Below are positions 16,648 through 24,452 of a DNA stretch of 64,000 bases, in pieces (position 1 is the first letter of the stretch; every line of letters starts with the position of its first letter). Under the pieces are notes generated by a model that ran no database searches, was not told the origin of the DNA, and was given only the letters and a program-made list of their open reading frames with translations. The translations under genes and the position numbers were made by a program. The stretch spans positions 29,935 to 93,934 of the forward strand of contig DLHI01000019.1 of the NCBI GenBank assembly GCA_002483135.1. Reading direction: 5' to 3'. This DNA comes from Hyphomonadaceae bacterium UBA7672 (GTDB taxonomy: Bacteria; Pseudomonadota; Alphaproteobacteria; Caulobacterales; Hyphomonadaceae).

Positions 16648-17121
16648 GTGTCACAGCCACTCACTGCCGGCGACCCGGCCCCCGCATTCCGACTGCCAGC
16701 GACACCCCGGGGGTCCGCCGGGCTGGAGGACTATGCCGGCAAGACCCTGATCCTGTTCTTCTATCCCAAGGATGATACCGACGCGTGTACCCGTGAAGCA
16801 GTCGCGTTCAGCGGCATGCAGTCGCGCTTCAGGCGAGCCGGCGCCGACCTGCTGGGCATCTCCCGCGACAGCATGGCCGACCATAAGGCATTCGCTGCCA
16901 AACATGGACTGAAGGTCAGGCTGGGGTCAGACGAGGACGGCAAGGTATGCGAGGCGTTCGGTGTCTGGCAGGAGAAACAGCTCTACGGGAACCGATTCAT
17001 GGGGATCGTCCGCTCCACTTTCCTGATCGCTCCTGACGGGATGATTCAGCGGGTGTGGCGAAACGTCCGCGTGCCGGGACACGCAGATGCGGTTCTGCAA
17101 GAAATGACATCATTTCGTTAA
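16648..17121 (+). CDS. bcp: Peroxiredoxin, Bcp/PrxQ type, lacking the usual resolving cysteine
   Basis: Thiol peroxidase of the PrxQ/Bcp class, 157 residues, reducing peroxides through a peroxidatic cysteine. The active site reads FFYPKDDTDACTREAVAFSG: the peroxidatic Cys is present but the resolving Cys expected five residues later is Val. Another Cys in GKVCEAFGVW could resolve the sulfenic acid, or the enzyme may work as a 1-Cys type. It begins with GTG 16648, divergent from the AsmA-like gene. Confidence 0.88.
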   Translation: MSQPLTAGDPAPAFRLPATPRGSAGLEDYAGKTLILFFYPKDDTDACTREAVAFSGMQSRFRRAGADLLGISRDSMADHKAFAAKHGLKVRLGSDEDGKVCEAFGVWQEKQLYGNRFMGIVRSTFLIAPDGMIQRVWRNVRVPGHADAVLQEMTSFR

Positions 17122-17303
17122 CCATATCACCGCCATTTTCATCGGGTTTACGGATGCTTGATTGCCCTGCGCGAAGCTGGCGAAAAAGCTGACCTGAAGG
17201 GGTTCGCGTGCGCGAATTTCTGAGTTATCCATGTGACCGCCGGGCAACATCCAGCGGGGCAACGCGGGGCTTGGCGCGTAGAGAAATTGATCGGGCAGCT
17301 TAA

Positions 17304-18521
17304 ATGGCGGTCAAGCAACTGAAGGCGAAGACAAAAGCCTTCTTCGAGAAAGCCTTTCCTGAAAGGCAAATCTACCACCGCAGCGGCGGGTCCGTTCGGT
17401 ACGTCTCCATTTCACCCTGGCGTCAGGCGATGATCGCTGGCGCTGCGACTCTTGTCGTCGGCTGGTGCCTTTTTGCGACCGTCGCGGTGCTGCTGCGTGG
17501 CCCGGGAATGGACAGCAGCGGCGGCACACTCGACAAGCAGTCGGCGCGCCTGGAACGCGAACTTCGCCAGGCGCGTGCAGCCGAGCAGACGGCCCTCACC
17601 CTTCTGGAAACCCGCACGCTCGATTTCAACAGCGCCATCGTCGAGGCCAAGAGCCGTCACGAGACTTTGAAGAAGTTGCTCTCCAGCCTGCAGGGCGGCG
17701 ACACGGCTTCGGCCATCGTGCTGAACGGTTCAAACGCCACCATGCTGATCGATTCGACGATCGAGGAAGGCGACCCGCGCCAGAGCCGGCCGGACTGGTC
17801 AAACGGAGACGACGGCAACGGCGCCTTTCGCGCCCCGACCGACAAACTGATTGGTGAACAGGCCCTGCTGCTGGATTCCTTTGAGGAAGAGGCTGTGTTG
17901 CGCTCCGAGACGGCGCGCGGCGTCATTCGCCTGACGGGCGTGCCCGCCTCCCGCGTGCTGGAGCAATCCGGCGTTGGCGGTCCGCTCATTCCGGTCAGCT
18001 TCGCTGCGAATGGCAAGCCGCTGGACCAGATCACCGATCCGTTCGAGCGCCGCATCTACGAGGTGGAAGCACGCCTTTACGAAGCCCAGCTCTACGAAAA
18101 GGCCCTCCGCTCCCTGCCCCTGGGCATTCCGGTGCAGGGTGCTTACCGCGAAACGTCTGGCTTCGGTTACCGAACCGACCCATTCGGCCGCGGCACCGCC
18201 TTCCATGAAGGCACCGATCTTGCAGCCTTTACGGGCGCACCGCTGATTGCGAGCGCGCCAGGGAAGATAATCTTCGCAGGGGTAAAGGGCGGGTACGGAC
18301 GGGCAGTCGAGATCGACCATGGCGGAGGCTTCCGCACGCTTTACGGGCATATGAACTCGATCAGCGTGAAGGTTGGCGACACCGTCGCGCTTGGCCAGAA
18401 AGTTGGCACCATGGGGTCAACTGGAAGAAGTACGGGACCGCACCTCCACTACGAGATATACTTCCGTGGAAAGTCGTACGATCCGATCAAGTTTTTGAGG
18501 GCTGGCAAGCATGTTCACTAA
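17304..18521 (+). CDS. Membrane-anchored M23 (LytM) peptidoglycan endopeptidase
   Basis: The 405-residue protein has a cytoplasmic N-terminus, one transmembrane helix around residues 42-63, a coiled-coil segment (SARLERELRQARAAEQTALTLL onward) and a C-terminal M23 domain. The zinc and catalytic residues are complete: HEGTD (H-x3-D), LYGHM and GPHLHYE. It should cut peptide crosslinks in peptidoglycan. Its end overlaps the bactofilin start by 11 nt, so the pair is translationally coupled. In Hyphomonas a bactofilin-adjacent M23 enzyme (LmdC) works with the bactofilin in stalk and bud shape; this pair looks like its counterpart. The 180-nt upstream gap holds a TTAACCAT sequence at 17120-17127 resembling a CtrA half-site. 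Confidence 0.92.
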   Translation: MAVKQLKAKTKAFFEKAFPERQIYHRSGGSVRYVSISPWRQAMIAGAATLVVGWCLFATVAVLLRGPGMDSSGGTLDKQSARLERELRQARAAEQTALTLLETRTLDFNSAIVEAKSRHETLKKLLSSLQGGDTASAIVLNGSNATMLIDSTIEEGDPRQSRPDWSNGDDGNGAFRAPTDKLIGEQALLLDSFEEEAVLRSETARGVIRLTGVPASRVLEQSGVGGPLIPVSFAANGKPLDQITDPFERRIYEVEARLYEAQLYEKALRSLPLGIPVQGAYRETSGFGYRTDPFGRGTAFHEGTDLAAFTGAPLIASAPGKIIFAGVKGGYGRAVEIDHGGGFRTLYGHMNSISVKVGDTVALGQKVGTMGSTGRSTGPHLHYEIYFRGKSYDPIKFLRAGKHVH

Positions 18522-18951
18522 GGGCAAATCACCTGAGCCGACGCCGGCGCCCCAGGCGCCCAAGCCCATCTCGCCGGATTCCACGGTCAAGCGTGCACCA
18601 GTTGCGGCTCGCTCCGGCCCGTCGATCATCTCCGCCGACGTCAAGATGACCGGCACCATCGTCAGCACCGGCGAGATCGACATCAACGGCCAGATCGAGG
18701 GCGATGTGCGCGCCTCGGCCCTGACTGTTGGCGAAACTGGCGCGGTCAAAGGCGAAGTGATCGCCGAGTCCGTCGTGGTGCGCGGCACCGTCGAAGGCCG
18801 CATCCGTGGCCGCAAGGTGCAGCTCTGCACCGGCGCAAAGGTTCGCGGCGACATCTTCCACGCCTCGCTAGCGATCGAGCCGAACGCCATTTTCGAAGGC
18901 GCCGTGAAGCACGCCCAGGACCCGATGGCCGAACAGCCGCCGTCGACCTGA
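18511..18951 (+). CDS. bacA: Bactofilin (polymer-forming cytoskeletal protein)
   Basis: Bactofilins polymerise into filaments that place cell-wall enzymes. The 146-residue protein has a proline-rich N-terminal tail (KSPEPTPAPQAPKP), the conserved right-handed beta-helix core with repeating hydrophobic/glycine pattern (TGEIDINGQIEGDVRASALTV, then VVVRGTVEGRIRGRKVQL), and a short disordered C-terminus. The gene starts inside the end of the M23 gene. Genetic coupling implies that the bactofilin recruits the peptidase. A strong terminator follows directly. Confidence 0.94.
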   Translation: MFTKGKSPEPTPAPQAPKPISPDSTVKRAPVAARSGPSIISADVKMTGTIVSTGEIDINGQIEGDVRASALTVGETGAVKGEVIAESVVVRGTVEGRIRGRKVQLCTGAKVRGDIFHASLAIEPNAIFEGAVKHAQDPMAEQPPST

Positions 18952-18973
18952 AGCGGATTTCCATCGAGTTTCG

Positions 18974-19001
18974 AAGGCCGCCCCAACCGGGCGGCCTTTT
19001 T
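18974..19001 (+). terminator. Rho-independent terminator after the M23-bactofilin operon
   Basis: A perfect 10-bp stem (18974-18983 with 18989-18998), loop CAACC, followed by a run of T. Confidence 0.9.
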
Positions 19002-19040
19002 GTTTGATCCCTTCCCCCGCTTGCGCGGGAAGAATTGCCC

Positions 19041-19077
19041 CACAAAGCAGAACGCCCGGCTGTTTCCAGCCGGGCGT
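19041..19077 (-). terminator. Rho-independent terminator after the HU gene
   Basis: An 11-bp perfect stem (19052-19062 with 19067-19077) closes a GAAA loop on the minus strand and is followed by TTCTGCTTTG. It lies about 35 nt beyond the HU stop codon. Confidence 0.8.
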
Positions 19078-19110
19078 CCCGATGTTTGGATCAGTGAAAC
19101 CGAAGAGTCG

Positions 19111-19419
19111 TTAGATCGACTCTTTGAGTTCCTTGGCGGCGCGGAAGGCGACCTTCTTGGAAGCCTTGATCTGCACCGGCTCGCCCGTCGCCGGGTTGCG
19201 GCCCATGCGGGCGGCGCGCTTGCGCACGACGAGAACGCCGAGACCAACGAGGCGGATACGGTCGCCCTTCTTCAGGTGCTTGGTCAGCAGGCCGACGAGA
19301 TCGGCCAGCATGGCTTCAGCTTGCTTCTTCGGAATCTCGTGGCTCTCGGCCAGGGTGGCGGCCAGCTGCTTGGTGCTGACGGTCGTCTGTTTAGCGGCGG
19401 CTTTTTTAGCGGTGGCCAT
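19111..19419 (-). CDS. hup: HU/IHF-family DNA-binding protein
   Basis: Nucleoid protein of 102 residues. The HU fold is clear: helices KQLAATLAESHEIPKKQAEAMLADLV and a beta-arm with the family signature GRNPATGEPVQI. A short Lys/Ala/Thr N-terminal extension (MATAKKAAAKQTTVS) precedes the core, as in several alphaproteobacterial HU proteins. It bends and compacts DNA without strong sequence preference. Monocistronic with its own terminator; AAGGGAG lies upstream of the ATG. Confidence 0.93.
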   Translation of the reverse strand: MATAKKAAAKQTTVSTKQLAATLAESHEIPKKQAEAMLADLVGLLTKHLKKGDRIRLVGLGVLVVRKRAARMGRNPATGEPVQIKASKKVAFRAAKELKESI

Positions 19420-19594
19420 GGTCTTTTCGACTCCCTTGGGAAAATCCGCCCTCTGAATACACGGATTTTGGAGCCTCCAAAGAGAAAAAGGTGCGTTTTA
19501 CAAGGGAAATCCCGGCTTTTCACAGCTTATGAGCTCAAAAACCCCCGATTTTACGGCTTTGGAGAGGTTCCACCGCTCCCGAACCCCCGATTTC

Positions 19595-21625
19595 TCAGGG
19601 AATCAGCGCGGCTGAGTCGCGAGGCCTGAGACCCGGTTTCCGGTGCGACCAGCGCGTCCAGTAGAGTGTCTCGACCCGCTCCTCATAGTTCTCGTCGAGC
19701 CAGGGTCCGTAGAGGTCCAGCATCAGGTCGGCGGTCGACTGCACCATCGACATCTTGGCAATCATCACATGGTCAGCGTCGGCGAACATGGCTTCGGGCG
19801 TGGGATGCACGTCCTCGCTGATCGTCCGGTTCATGTGCAGCGTGAGCCAGCCGCCCTTGGGCGCGCGCAGGTTCATGAGGAACGGGAACGGGTTCGTCAT
19901 GTCGAGAGTGGTGACGGTCTCGCCGCGCTTCACGACAGGCGCAAGGTCTTCCATGCCGGCCAGCAGCGTCTCCATGTACTCGCCCTGCCGAAGCTCCTGG
20001 CGGCGGCCGTACTGGCCTGACAGCCATATGTTGTGAATGCGCGCCTCTGGCGTGTCCGACTTCGAGACGGCGCGGGTGAACATGCTCTCGCGCTCCGGGA
20101 CATAGACGCCTCGGAAAGCTGGCAGGCTGGCCCAATGCGCCGGCTCACGCGCCTCTTCGCGCAGGATGGCGTAGGCATGGTCGATCAGCACCATGCCCCG
20201 GTCGAGCACCTGCGTAGCCGCCAGCATGCCGAACGCCCCGGCGGCGGCCACGCGGGCTATCTTCTGCACATCTGCCTCGGTCATCACGCGCACAGCGCCG
20301 TAGGCCGCCAGCACGATCAGCGCAGTCAGGTTTTCGAGTTGGCCGTTCTGGTTGATGACGAACATGGAGGCGAGGAGGATGAAGCCGGCCACCAGCCCGT
20401 CGCGCCAGTTGAACCGCCCGATGGCGGCGAGAATTCCCAGCGGGGCCGCCGCAAACAGCATCTCCAGCATGTTCCGGCGAATGAGGCCCAGAATGGATTC
20501 CGTCCGCGCGCCGGAAACCTTTCCGGCCAGCAGGATGTCGTTGATGTAGGCGAGCAGGTTCCCGGTCATCAGGCCGATGGCCACGATGCCGGCAGCCGTC
20601 ATTGCCCCGCCGATGGCCAATGTGCGCCACATGCCGGGGTTCAGGAACGCATAAACGGCAGCCGCCCCAAGGCCAGCCGCGAAATAGCTGACTTTCAGCC
20701 AGAAGAGGAAAGTCAGCACGGCGGCCAGCACCGCGATCTCGCCAAGGCCTGGCGCGGTCGAGCGGTCGCGGCGCGGGACCAGAACCATGAACAGCGGGAT
20801 CAGCGCCGCCCAGCCCCAGCGATTGTAGAACATCGCCCAGGACAGATTGTCGGCCAGGATCTCGGTTTCGCCATTGATCAGCGTCTGGCTCTCACCACCC
20901 CAGCGCTCCAGCATCGCTGCCGGAACAGTGACGAGGAAAACGACGCCCAGCAGCACGGTGGTGACCGCGATGGGCATGCGCTGCGCCCCAATGGCCGCGC
21001 AGGCGAGGCCAAGCCCAGCGGCGACCCAGACAGAAGCAAGCTCCACCGAGCCGCCATAGCCGCCGATGAGCCAGGCGGCCCACGCCGGCAGATACAGCTG
21101 CGCAGCGCCCAGTGCAGTCGGGAAGTCGGACGACGGCACCAGCCCGTTCGAGATGCGGTAGGTCGAGTCGAAGAAGATAAGGCTGTCGTGCGTGATGATC
21201 GTGAAGACCGAAGCCGGGCTCCACAGGAACATCAGATAGCCCGCCATCAGCAACAGCGCGTATGCGGCGGCGATGCGAAAGCGGCTGGCGTCACTGGCGA
21301 AGGCGGTCGGATTGGCTGCGGAATGCCGAATGTGGGCAATGACGGCGAGCGCAATCAGGCCCGTGAACGCTACCCACTGTATGACAGAAGCGGTATGCGC
21401 GAGCGCGACCGGATCCATCGCTCCACGGATCTCGGCATAGGGCCATCCCGCCGCGCCGGCGTGAGCCGCCAGCAAGGCCGGGCGGATCGCGAAGGCCACA
21501 ACGCCCCAGACCAGTAGAAGCAGGCCGTAACGGTCGGTGGCCAGAAAGCGCATTCCGCCGAGGACCTGCGATATCCATCCCTGGCGAACCGGCGAGCCGA
21601 CCGGACCCGCAACTCCCTCAGACAT
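19595..21625 (-). CDS. Large polytopic membrane protein of unknown function
   Basis: The 676-residue protein has about eleven or twelve hydrophobic helices over residues 30-480 and a C-terminal soluble domain of about 190 residues (starting near LPAFRGVYVPERES). The layout of many helices plus a periplasmic tail resembles GT-C fold glycosyltransferases that use polyprenyl-linked sugars, but I see no convincing DxD/ExD catalytic loop and do not assign that function. It stands alone, divergent from the Zur-like gene with a 146-nt gap. Confidence 0.7.
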   Translation of the reverse strand: MSEGVAGPVGSPVRQGWISQVLGGMRFLATDRYGLLLLVWGVVAFAIRPALLAAHAGAAGWPYAEIRGAMDPVALAHTASVIQWVAFTGLIALAVIAHIRHSAANPTAFASDASRFRIAAAYALLLMAGYLMFLWSPASVFTIITHDSLIFFDSTYRISNGLVPSSDFPTALGAAQLYLPAWAAWLIGGYGGSVELASVWVAAGLGLACAAIGAQRMPIAVTTVLLGVVFLVTVPAAMLERWGGESQTLINGETEILADNLSWAMFYNRWGWAALIPLFMVLVPRRDRSTAPGLGEIAVLAAVLTFLFWLKVSYFAAGLGAAAVYAFLNPGMWRTLAIGGAMTAAGIVAIGLMTGNLLAYINDILLAGKVSGARTESILGLIRRNMLEMLFAAAPLGILAAIGRFNWRDGLVAGFILLASMFVINQNGQLENLTALIVLAAYGAVRVMTEADVQKIARVAAAGAFGMLAATQVLDRGMVLIDHAYAILREEAREPAHWASLPAFRGVYVPERESMFTRAVSKSDTPEARIHNIWLSGQYGRRQELRQGEYMETLLAGMEDLAPVVKRGETVTTLDMTNPFPFLMNLRAPKGGWLTLHMNRTISEDVHPTPEAMFADADHVMIAKMSMVQSTADLMLDLYGPWLDENYEERVETLYWTRWSHRKPGLRPRDSAALIP

Positions 21626-21771
21626 CTGCCGCCCCTGAAACTGGCCGCACTGGCCCAGCCGGACTAGGCCATGGAGCGGGTTAACCGGCGGTTTTCCATG
21701 GATCGGCTGCGGGTTTGGCCCCCCCGGATCGCCCCCTTGTGAATCGGCCGGGTACCGCCGACATTGGGTTC

Positions 21772-22233
21772 ATGGCTCACGCTCACCTCGCCTGCTCACC
21801 GCTTGCCGTTTCAGACAGCCTGAAAGAGGCGGAAACGCTGTGCGACGAGCGCGGCGGCAAGCTGACGCCCCTGCGCCGCAAGGTGCTGACCCTGCTTCTC
21901 GAGTCGGAAGGCCCGGCCAAGGCCTATGACCTGCTGGAGCATCTGGGCGAGGACGGCGCGGCCAAGCCGCCCTCGGTCTATCGCTCGCTGGATTTCTTGC
22001 TGGAGATGGGCCTCGCCCACAAGATCGAGAGCCTGAACGCCTACGTCGCCTGCGGACACTGGAAGCATGGCCATGCCGCCGTGTTCCTCATTTGCGACAA
22101 ATGCGGAACGGCGGGCGAGCTGCACGCCAACGACAGTGTGAAGAAGCTGACGCAGGAAGTGGAAAGCGTGAACTTCAAGATGCGCAGCGCTGTGATCGAG
22201 ATCCGCGGCACATGCGCCGCCTGCGCTGCCTGA
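21772..22233 (+). CDS. zur: Fur-family regulator, probably zinc-responsive (Zur)
   Basis: The product has 153 residues from ATG 21772. It shows the Fur winged helix (LTPLRRKVLTLLLESEGPAKAYDLL, then PPSVYRSLDFLLEMGLAHKIESLNAYVAC), a His-rich metal-site region (GHWKHGHAAVFLICDKCG) and two structural-zinc CxxC pairs (CDKC and CAAC). The short spacing and the HxH segment resemble Zur more than Fur. A farther start at 21715 adds residues unlike the family. A DUF5990-like gene and a thioesterase gene follow with gaps of 1 nt and overlap, so three genes form one operon. Confidence 0.85.
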   Translation: MAHAHLACSPLAVSDSLKEAETLCDERGGKLTPLRRKVLTLLLESEGPAKAYDLLEHLGEDGAAKPPSVYRSLDFLLEMGLAHKIESLNAYVACGHWKHGHAAVFLICDKCGTAGELHANDSVKKLTQEVESVNFKMRSAVIEIRGTCAACAA

Positions 22234-22234
22234 A

Positions 22235-22660
22235 ATGCCGGCCGCCGCGGACAATGTGACCCTGCGGCTGTCCGTTCTGTCTCCGCCCAAGGGCGTAGCC
22301 CACAGCCTGCAGGACAAGGACAGCACGCCCGTCGACGTGCGCATGTCGACCGGCAAGACGATCCGCTTCGACATTCCGATCCGGCTGGAACAGGGGAAGA
22401 CCGGATACCGCTTCCTCGGCGATTACGTACGCACCGAGGGCAAGACGCGCCGCTTCATCTATGTCGCCACCGGCCGCCAGGCCGGGCAGCACACGGAATG
22501 GAGCAGACGCGCCAAGATCGACTTGCCCGAACCAACGCCCGCGATGATCAAGGCCGCGAGTGGCGCTGGCCTCGTGCTCGAAGGCAGCTATGAAGGCACG
22601 GACGCCAAGGGCGAGCCGACCTGCGCGACGGTGAAGGTCGACTGGAAGATAGCGAAATGA
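22235..22660 (+). CDS. DUF5990-like protein
   Basis: The 141-residue, all-beta-looking protein resembles the DUF5990 family (VTLRLSVLSPPKGVAHSLQDKD at the start, then IRFDIPIRLEQGKTGYRFLGDYV and a TCATVKVDWKI end). Function unknown; probably cytoplasmic since there is no signal peptide. It starts 1 nt after the Zur stop and overlaps the thioesterase start by 4 nt. Confidence 0.65.
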   Translation: MPAAADNVTLRLSVLSPPKGVAHSLQDKDSTPVDVRMSTGKTIRFDIPIRLEQGKTGYRFLGDYVRTEGKTRRFIYVATGRQAGQHTEWSRRAKIDLPEPTPAMIKAASGAGLVLEGSYEGTDAKGEPTCATVKVDWKIAK

Positions 22661-23586
22661 TCGAACTCTACCGGGGCAGCATCAACACCTGGGAATGCGA
22701 CGAGATGGGGCACATGAATGTGCGCTTCTACGTCGCCAAGATGATGGAGGGGCTGGCCGAGTTGTCCCACCACATCGCCCTGCCCGGCGCTTTCCGCCCA
22801 GGCGCCGAGACAACGTTGCGCCCGCGCGACCAGCACATCCGCTTCATGAAGGAAGCCCACGCCGGCTCGCCCTTCTCCATGCGTGGCTGCGTGCTGGAAG
22901 TGAACGAGACCAGCGTGCTGATCTATCAGCAGATCGACCACAATACGGGCGAGCCATGCGCGTCCTATCGTACGTGGGTCGACCATGTAGATGTGGAAAG
23001 CGGCAAGGCGACGCCGTGGTCCACCGTCTCGCGCAAGAAGCTCAACGTGCTGATCGGCGAAGCGCCTGCTGCCTGCGCGCCGCGTTCGATCGACATGACA
23101 ACCACGCCTCGCGCGACCGCGACCATGGCGGATGTCGAGGCGATCAATGCGCCGGTGATCGGACGCGGCGTCGTGCTGCCGCATCATCTCGATCTCACCG
23201 GCCACATGATCCCTGAACTGTTCATCGGCCGCGTGTCGGATTCCATCGGACATCTACTGCGTCCCTGGCGCGAAGGGCTGGCGGCGCAGGCCCGCGAGCG
23301 CGGCGAGGTCGCGCGCGTGGGCGGAGCCGTGCTGGAATACAGGATCGTCTATCGCCGCTGGCCGCGCGCGGGCGACCGCATCGTGATCCGCTCGGGCCGC
23401 GGCTTCCAGAAGGAGAAGACGCACTCCTTCATCCACTGGCTCATAGATCCTGACAGCGGCGACGCGTGGTGCACCAGCGAGGCAGTGGCCATCGTGCTCA
23501 ATCTCGACACTCGCAAGATCATGCCAGCTACGTCGGAGCTGCAGGCGTCGCTTGCGCAGGTTGCGCCTGCGGGTCTTTCAGTCTGA
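22657..23586 (+). CDS. Acyl-CoA thioesterase-like protein with two hotdog domains
   Basis: The 309 residues form two hotdog folds: an N-terminal 4-hydroxybenzoyl-CoA-thioesterase-like domain (WECDEMGHMNVRFYVAKMMEGL, with the Asp-x-x-Gly-His-x-Asn active-site pattern) and a second domain from about residue 165 (HHLDLTGHMIPELFIGRVSD). It would hydrolyse acyl-CoA or acyl-ACP; the acyl chain cannot be predicted. It overlaps the DUF5990-like gene by 4 nt and ends the Zur operon. Confidence 0.8.
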   Translation: MIELYRGSINTWECDEMGHMNVRFYVAKMMEGLAELSHHIALPGAFRPGAETTLRPRDQHIRFMKEAHAGSPFSMRGCVLEVNETSVLIYQQIDHNTGEPCASYRTWVDHVDVESGKATPWSTVSRKKLNVLIGEAPAACAPRSIDMTTTPRATATMADVEAINAPVIGRGVVLPHHLDLTGHMIPELFIGRVSDSIGHLLRPWREGLAAQARERGEVARVGGAVLEYRIVYRRWPRAGDRIVIRSGRGFQKEKTHSFIHWLIDPDSGDAWCTSEAVAIVLNLDTRKIMPATSELQASLAQVAPAGLSV

Positions 23587-23590
23587 GACC

Positions 23591-23815
23591 TTATTCGCGC
23601 CTGGGACGACCCAGGATGGCGCCCAAGGCTGCGCCGACTACGGCGCCGACAATGGGGTTGGTGAGCCAGCCCTGTTCCAGCATTGCAGGATAGCCGTCGA
23701 ATGTTCGGAAGGCGTCCCACACCGCGACGGGCCCGCCCTGCCCGACCGGGGCGGACAAGGCGCCGATCGCAAAGCCGGCAGCGGCACACAGGATTGCTAA
23801 GACGACCGACTTCAT
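23591..23815 (-). CDS. Small membrane protein with glycine-zipper helix
   Basis: The 74 residues contain an N-terminal hydrophobic segment (VVLAILCAAAGFAIGALSAP) and a C-terminal glycine-zipper helix (NPIVGAVVGAALGAILGRPRRE). No family is recognised. It is convergent with the thioesterase gene (gap of 4 nt) and follows a tiny membrane ORF on its own strand, so the two may be cotranscribed. Confidence 0.5.
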   Translation of the reverse strand: MKSVVLAILCAAAGFAIGALSAPVGQGGPVAVWDAFRTFDGYPAMLEQGWLTNPIVGAVVGAALGAILGRPRRE

Positions 23816-23828
23816 CCTCGCAGGCTCC

Positions 23829-23924
23829 TCATTGATCCGGCGGCGGGCGCCAGCTGTTGATCAGCCGCGCGACGACCATGGCGGCGAGAACGCCGAGCAC
23901 GACAAAGATGATGATCTTGACCAC
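23829..23924 (-). CDS. Tiny 31-residue single-helix membrane protein
   Basis: A GTG-initiated frame encodes one hydrophobic helix (VKIIIFVVLGVLAAMVVARL) with a short polar tail INSWRPPPDQ. A GGCGGGG ribosome-like site lies upstream of the GTG. The stop is 13 nt before the start of the next small membrane protein, which suggests an operon of two small membrane proteins. Evidence is composition and position only. Confidence 0.4.
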   Translation of the reverse strand: MVKIIIFVVLGVLAAMVVARLINSWRPPPDQ

Positions 23925-23994
23925 TACGCCCCGCCTGGCTCGCCGTCCTGAACACCCCTGTTAGTGCACGTTGGCGCCAAGTGGAAGCACCGCC

Positions 23995-24438
23995 TCACGA
24001 CGACGCCGTCGGCCAGCCCTTTTCCTTCGCGGACTTCTTGATGCTGGCGAAACCCGCCTTCAGCAGCTTTTCCAGCGCCGCCATGTCCACGTCGCTGAGC
24101 TTGTTGATATAGAGGCAAGCCTTGGAGATCTTGTGCTTGCCGAGCGCTTTCAGGTACGGCGCAGCCTCGTCGGAATACATGCCGCTGTAGATCGACAGCC
24201 GCGCGCCCCGCGGCGAGAACCCGACCATGCACATGTCGCCCGAATGACCGCTTTCATAAGTGTATGTGTAGCGGCCATAGCCAATGATGGTGGGTCCCCA
24301 CATCTGCGGTTTCCACCCCGTGACCTTCGCGAACAGCTTGAGCAGGGTCTCAGCGTCGGCGCGGCGCGTGTCGTTCTCAACAGACGCGACGAAGTCTTTT
24401 ACACTGACCTTGGTCACCTTCGTCTTGGTTTCGGCCAT
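23995..24438 (-). CDS. DUF1801 domain protein
   Basis: The product has 147 residues from ATG 24438, which has a strong GGGGGAGG ribosome site. The DUF1801/YdhG-like fold is seen in VENDTRRADAETLLKLFAKVTGWKPQMWG, GFSPRGARLSIY and the Lys-rich C-terminal helix. The family adopts a small alpha/beta fold of unknown function. It is 14 nt from the M23 lipoprotein gene upstream on the same strand. Confidence 0.8.
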   Translation of the reverse strand: MAETKTKVTKVSVKDFVASVENDTRRADAETLLKLFAKVTGWKPQMWGPTIIGYGRYTYTYESGHSGDMCMVGFSPRGARLSIYSGMYSDEAAPYLKALGKHKISKACLYINKLSDVDMAALEKLLKAGFASIKKSAKEKGWPTASS

Positions 24439-24452
24439 CGCCTCCCCCACGC

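Noticed and set aside
17120..17127. Full CtrA-binding site ahead of the M23-bactofilin genes
   Set aside because: Only one half-site (TTAACCAT) is present; the second TTAA at the right spacing is missing. Kept as a weak note only.
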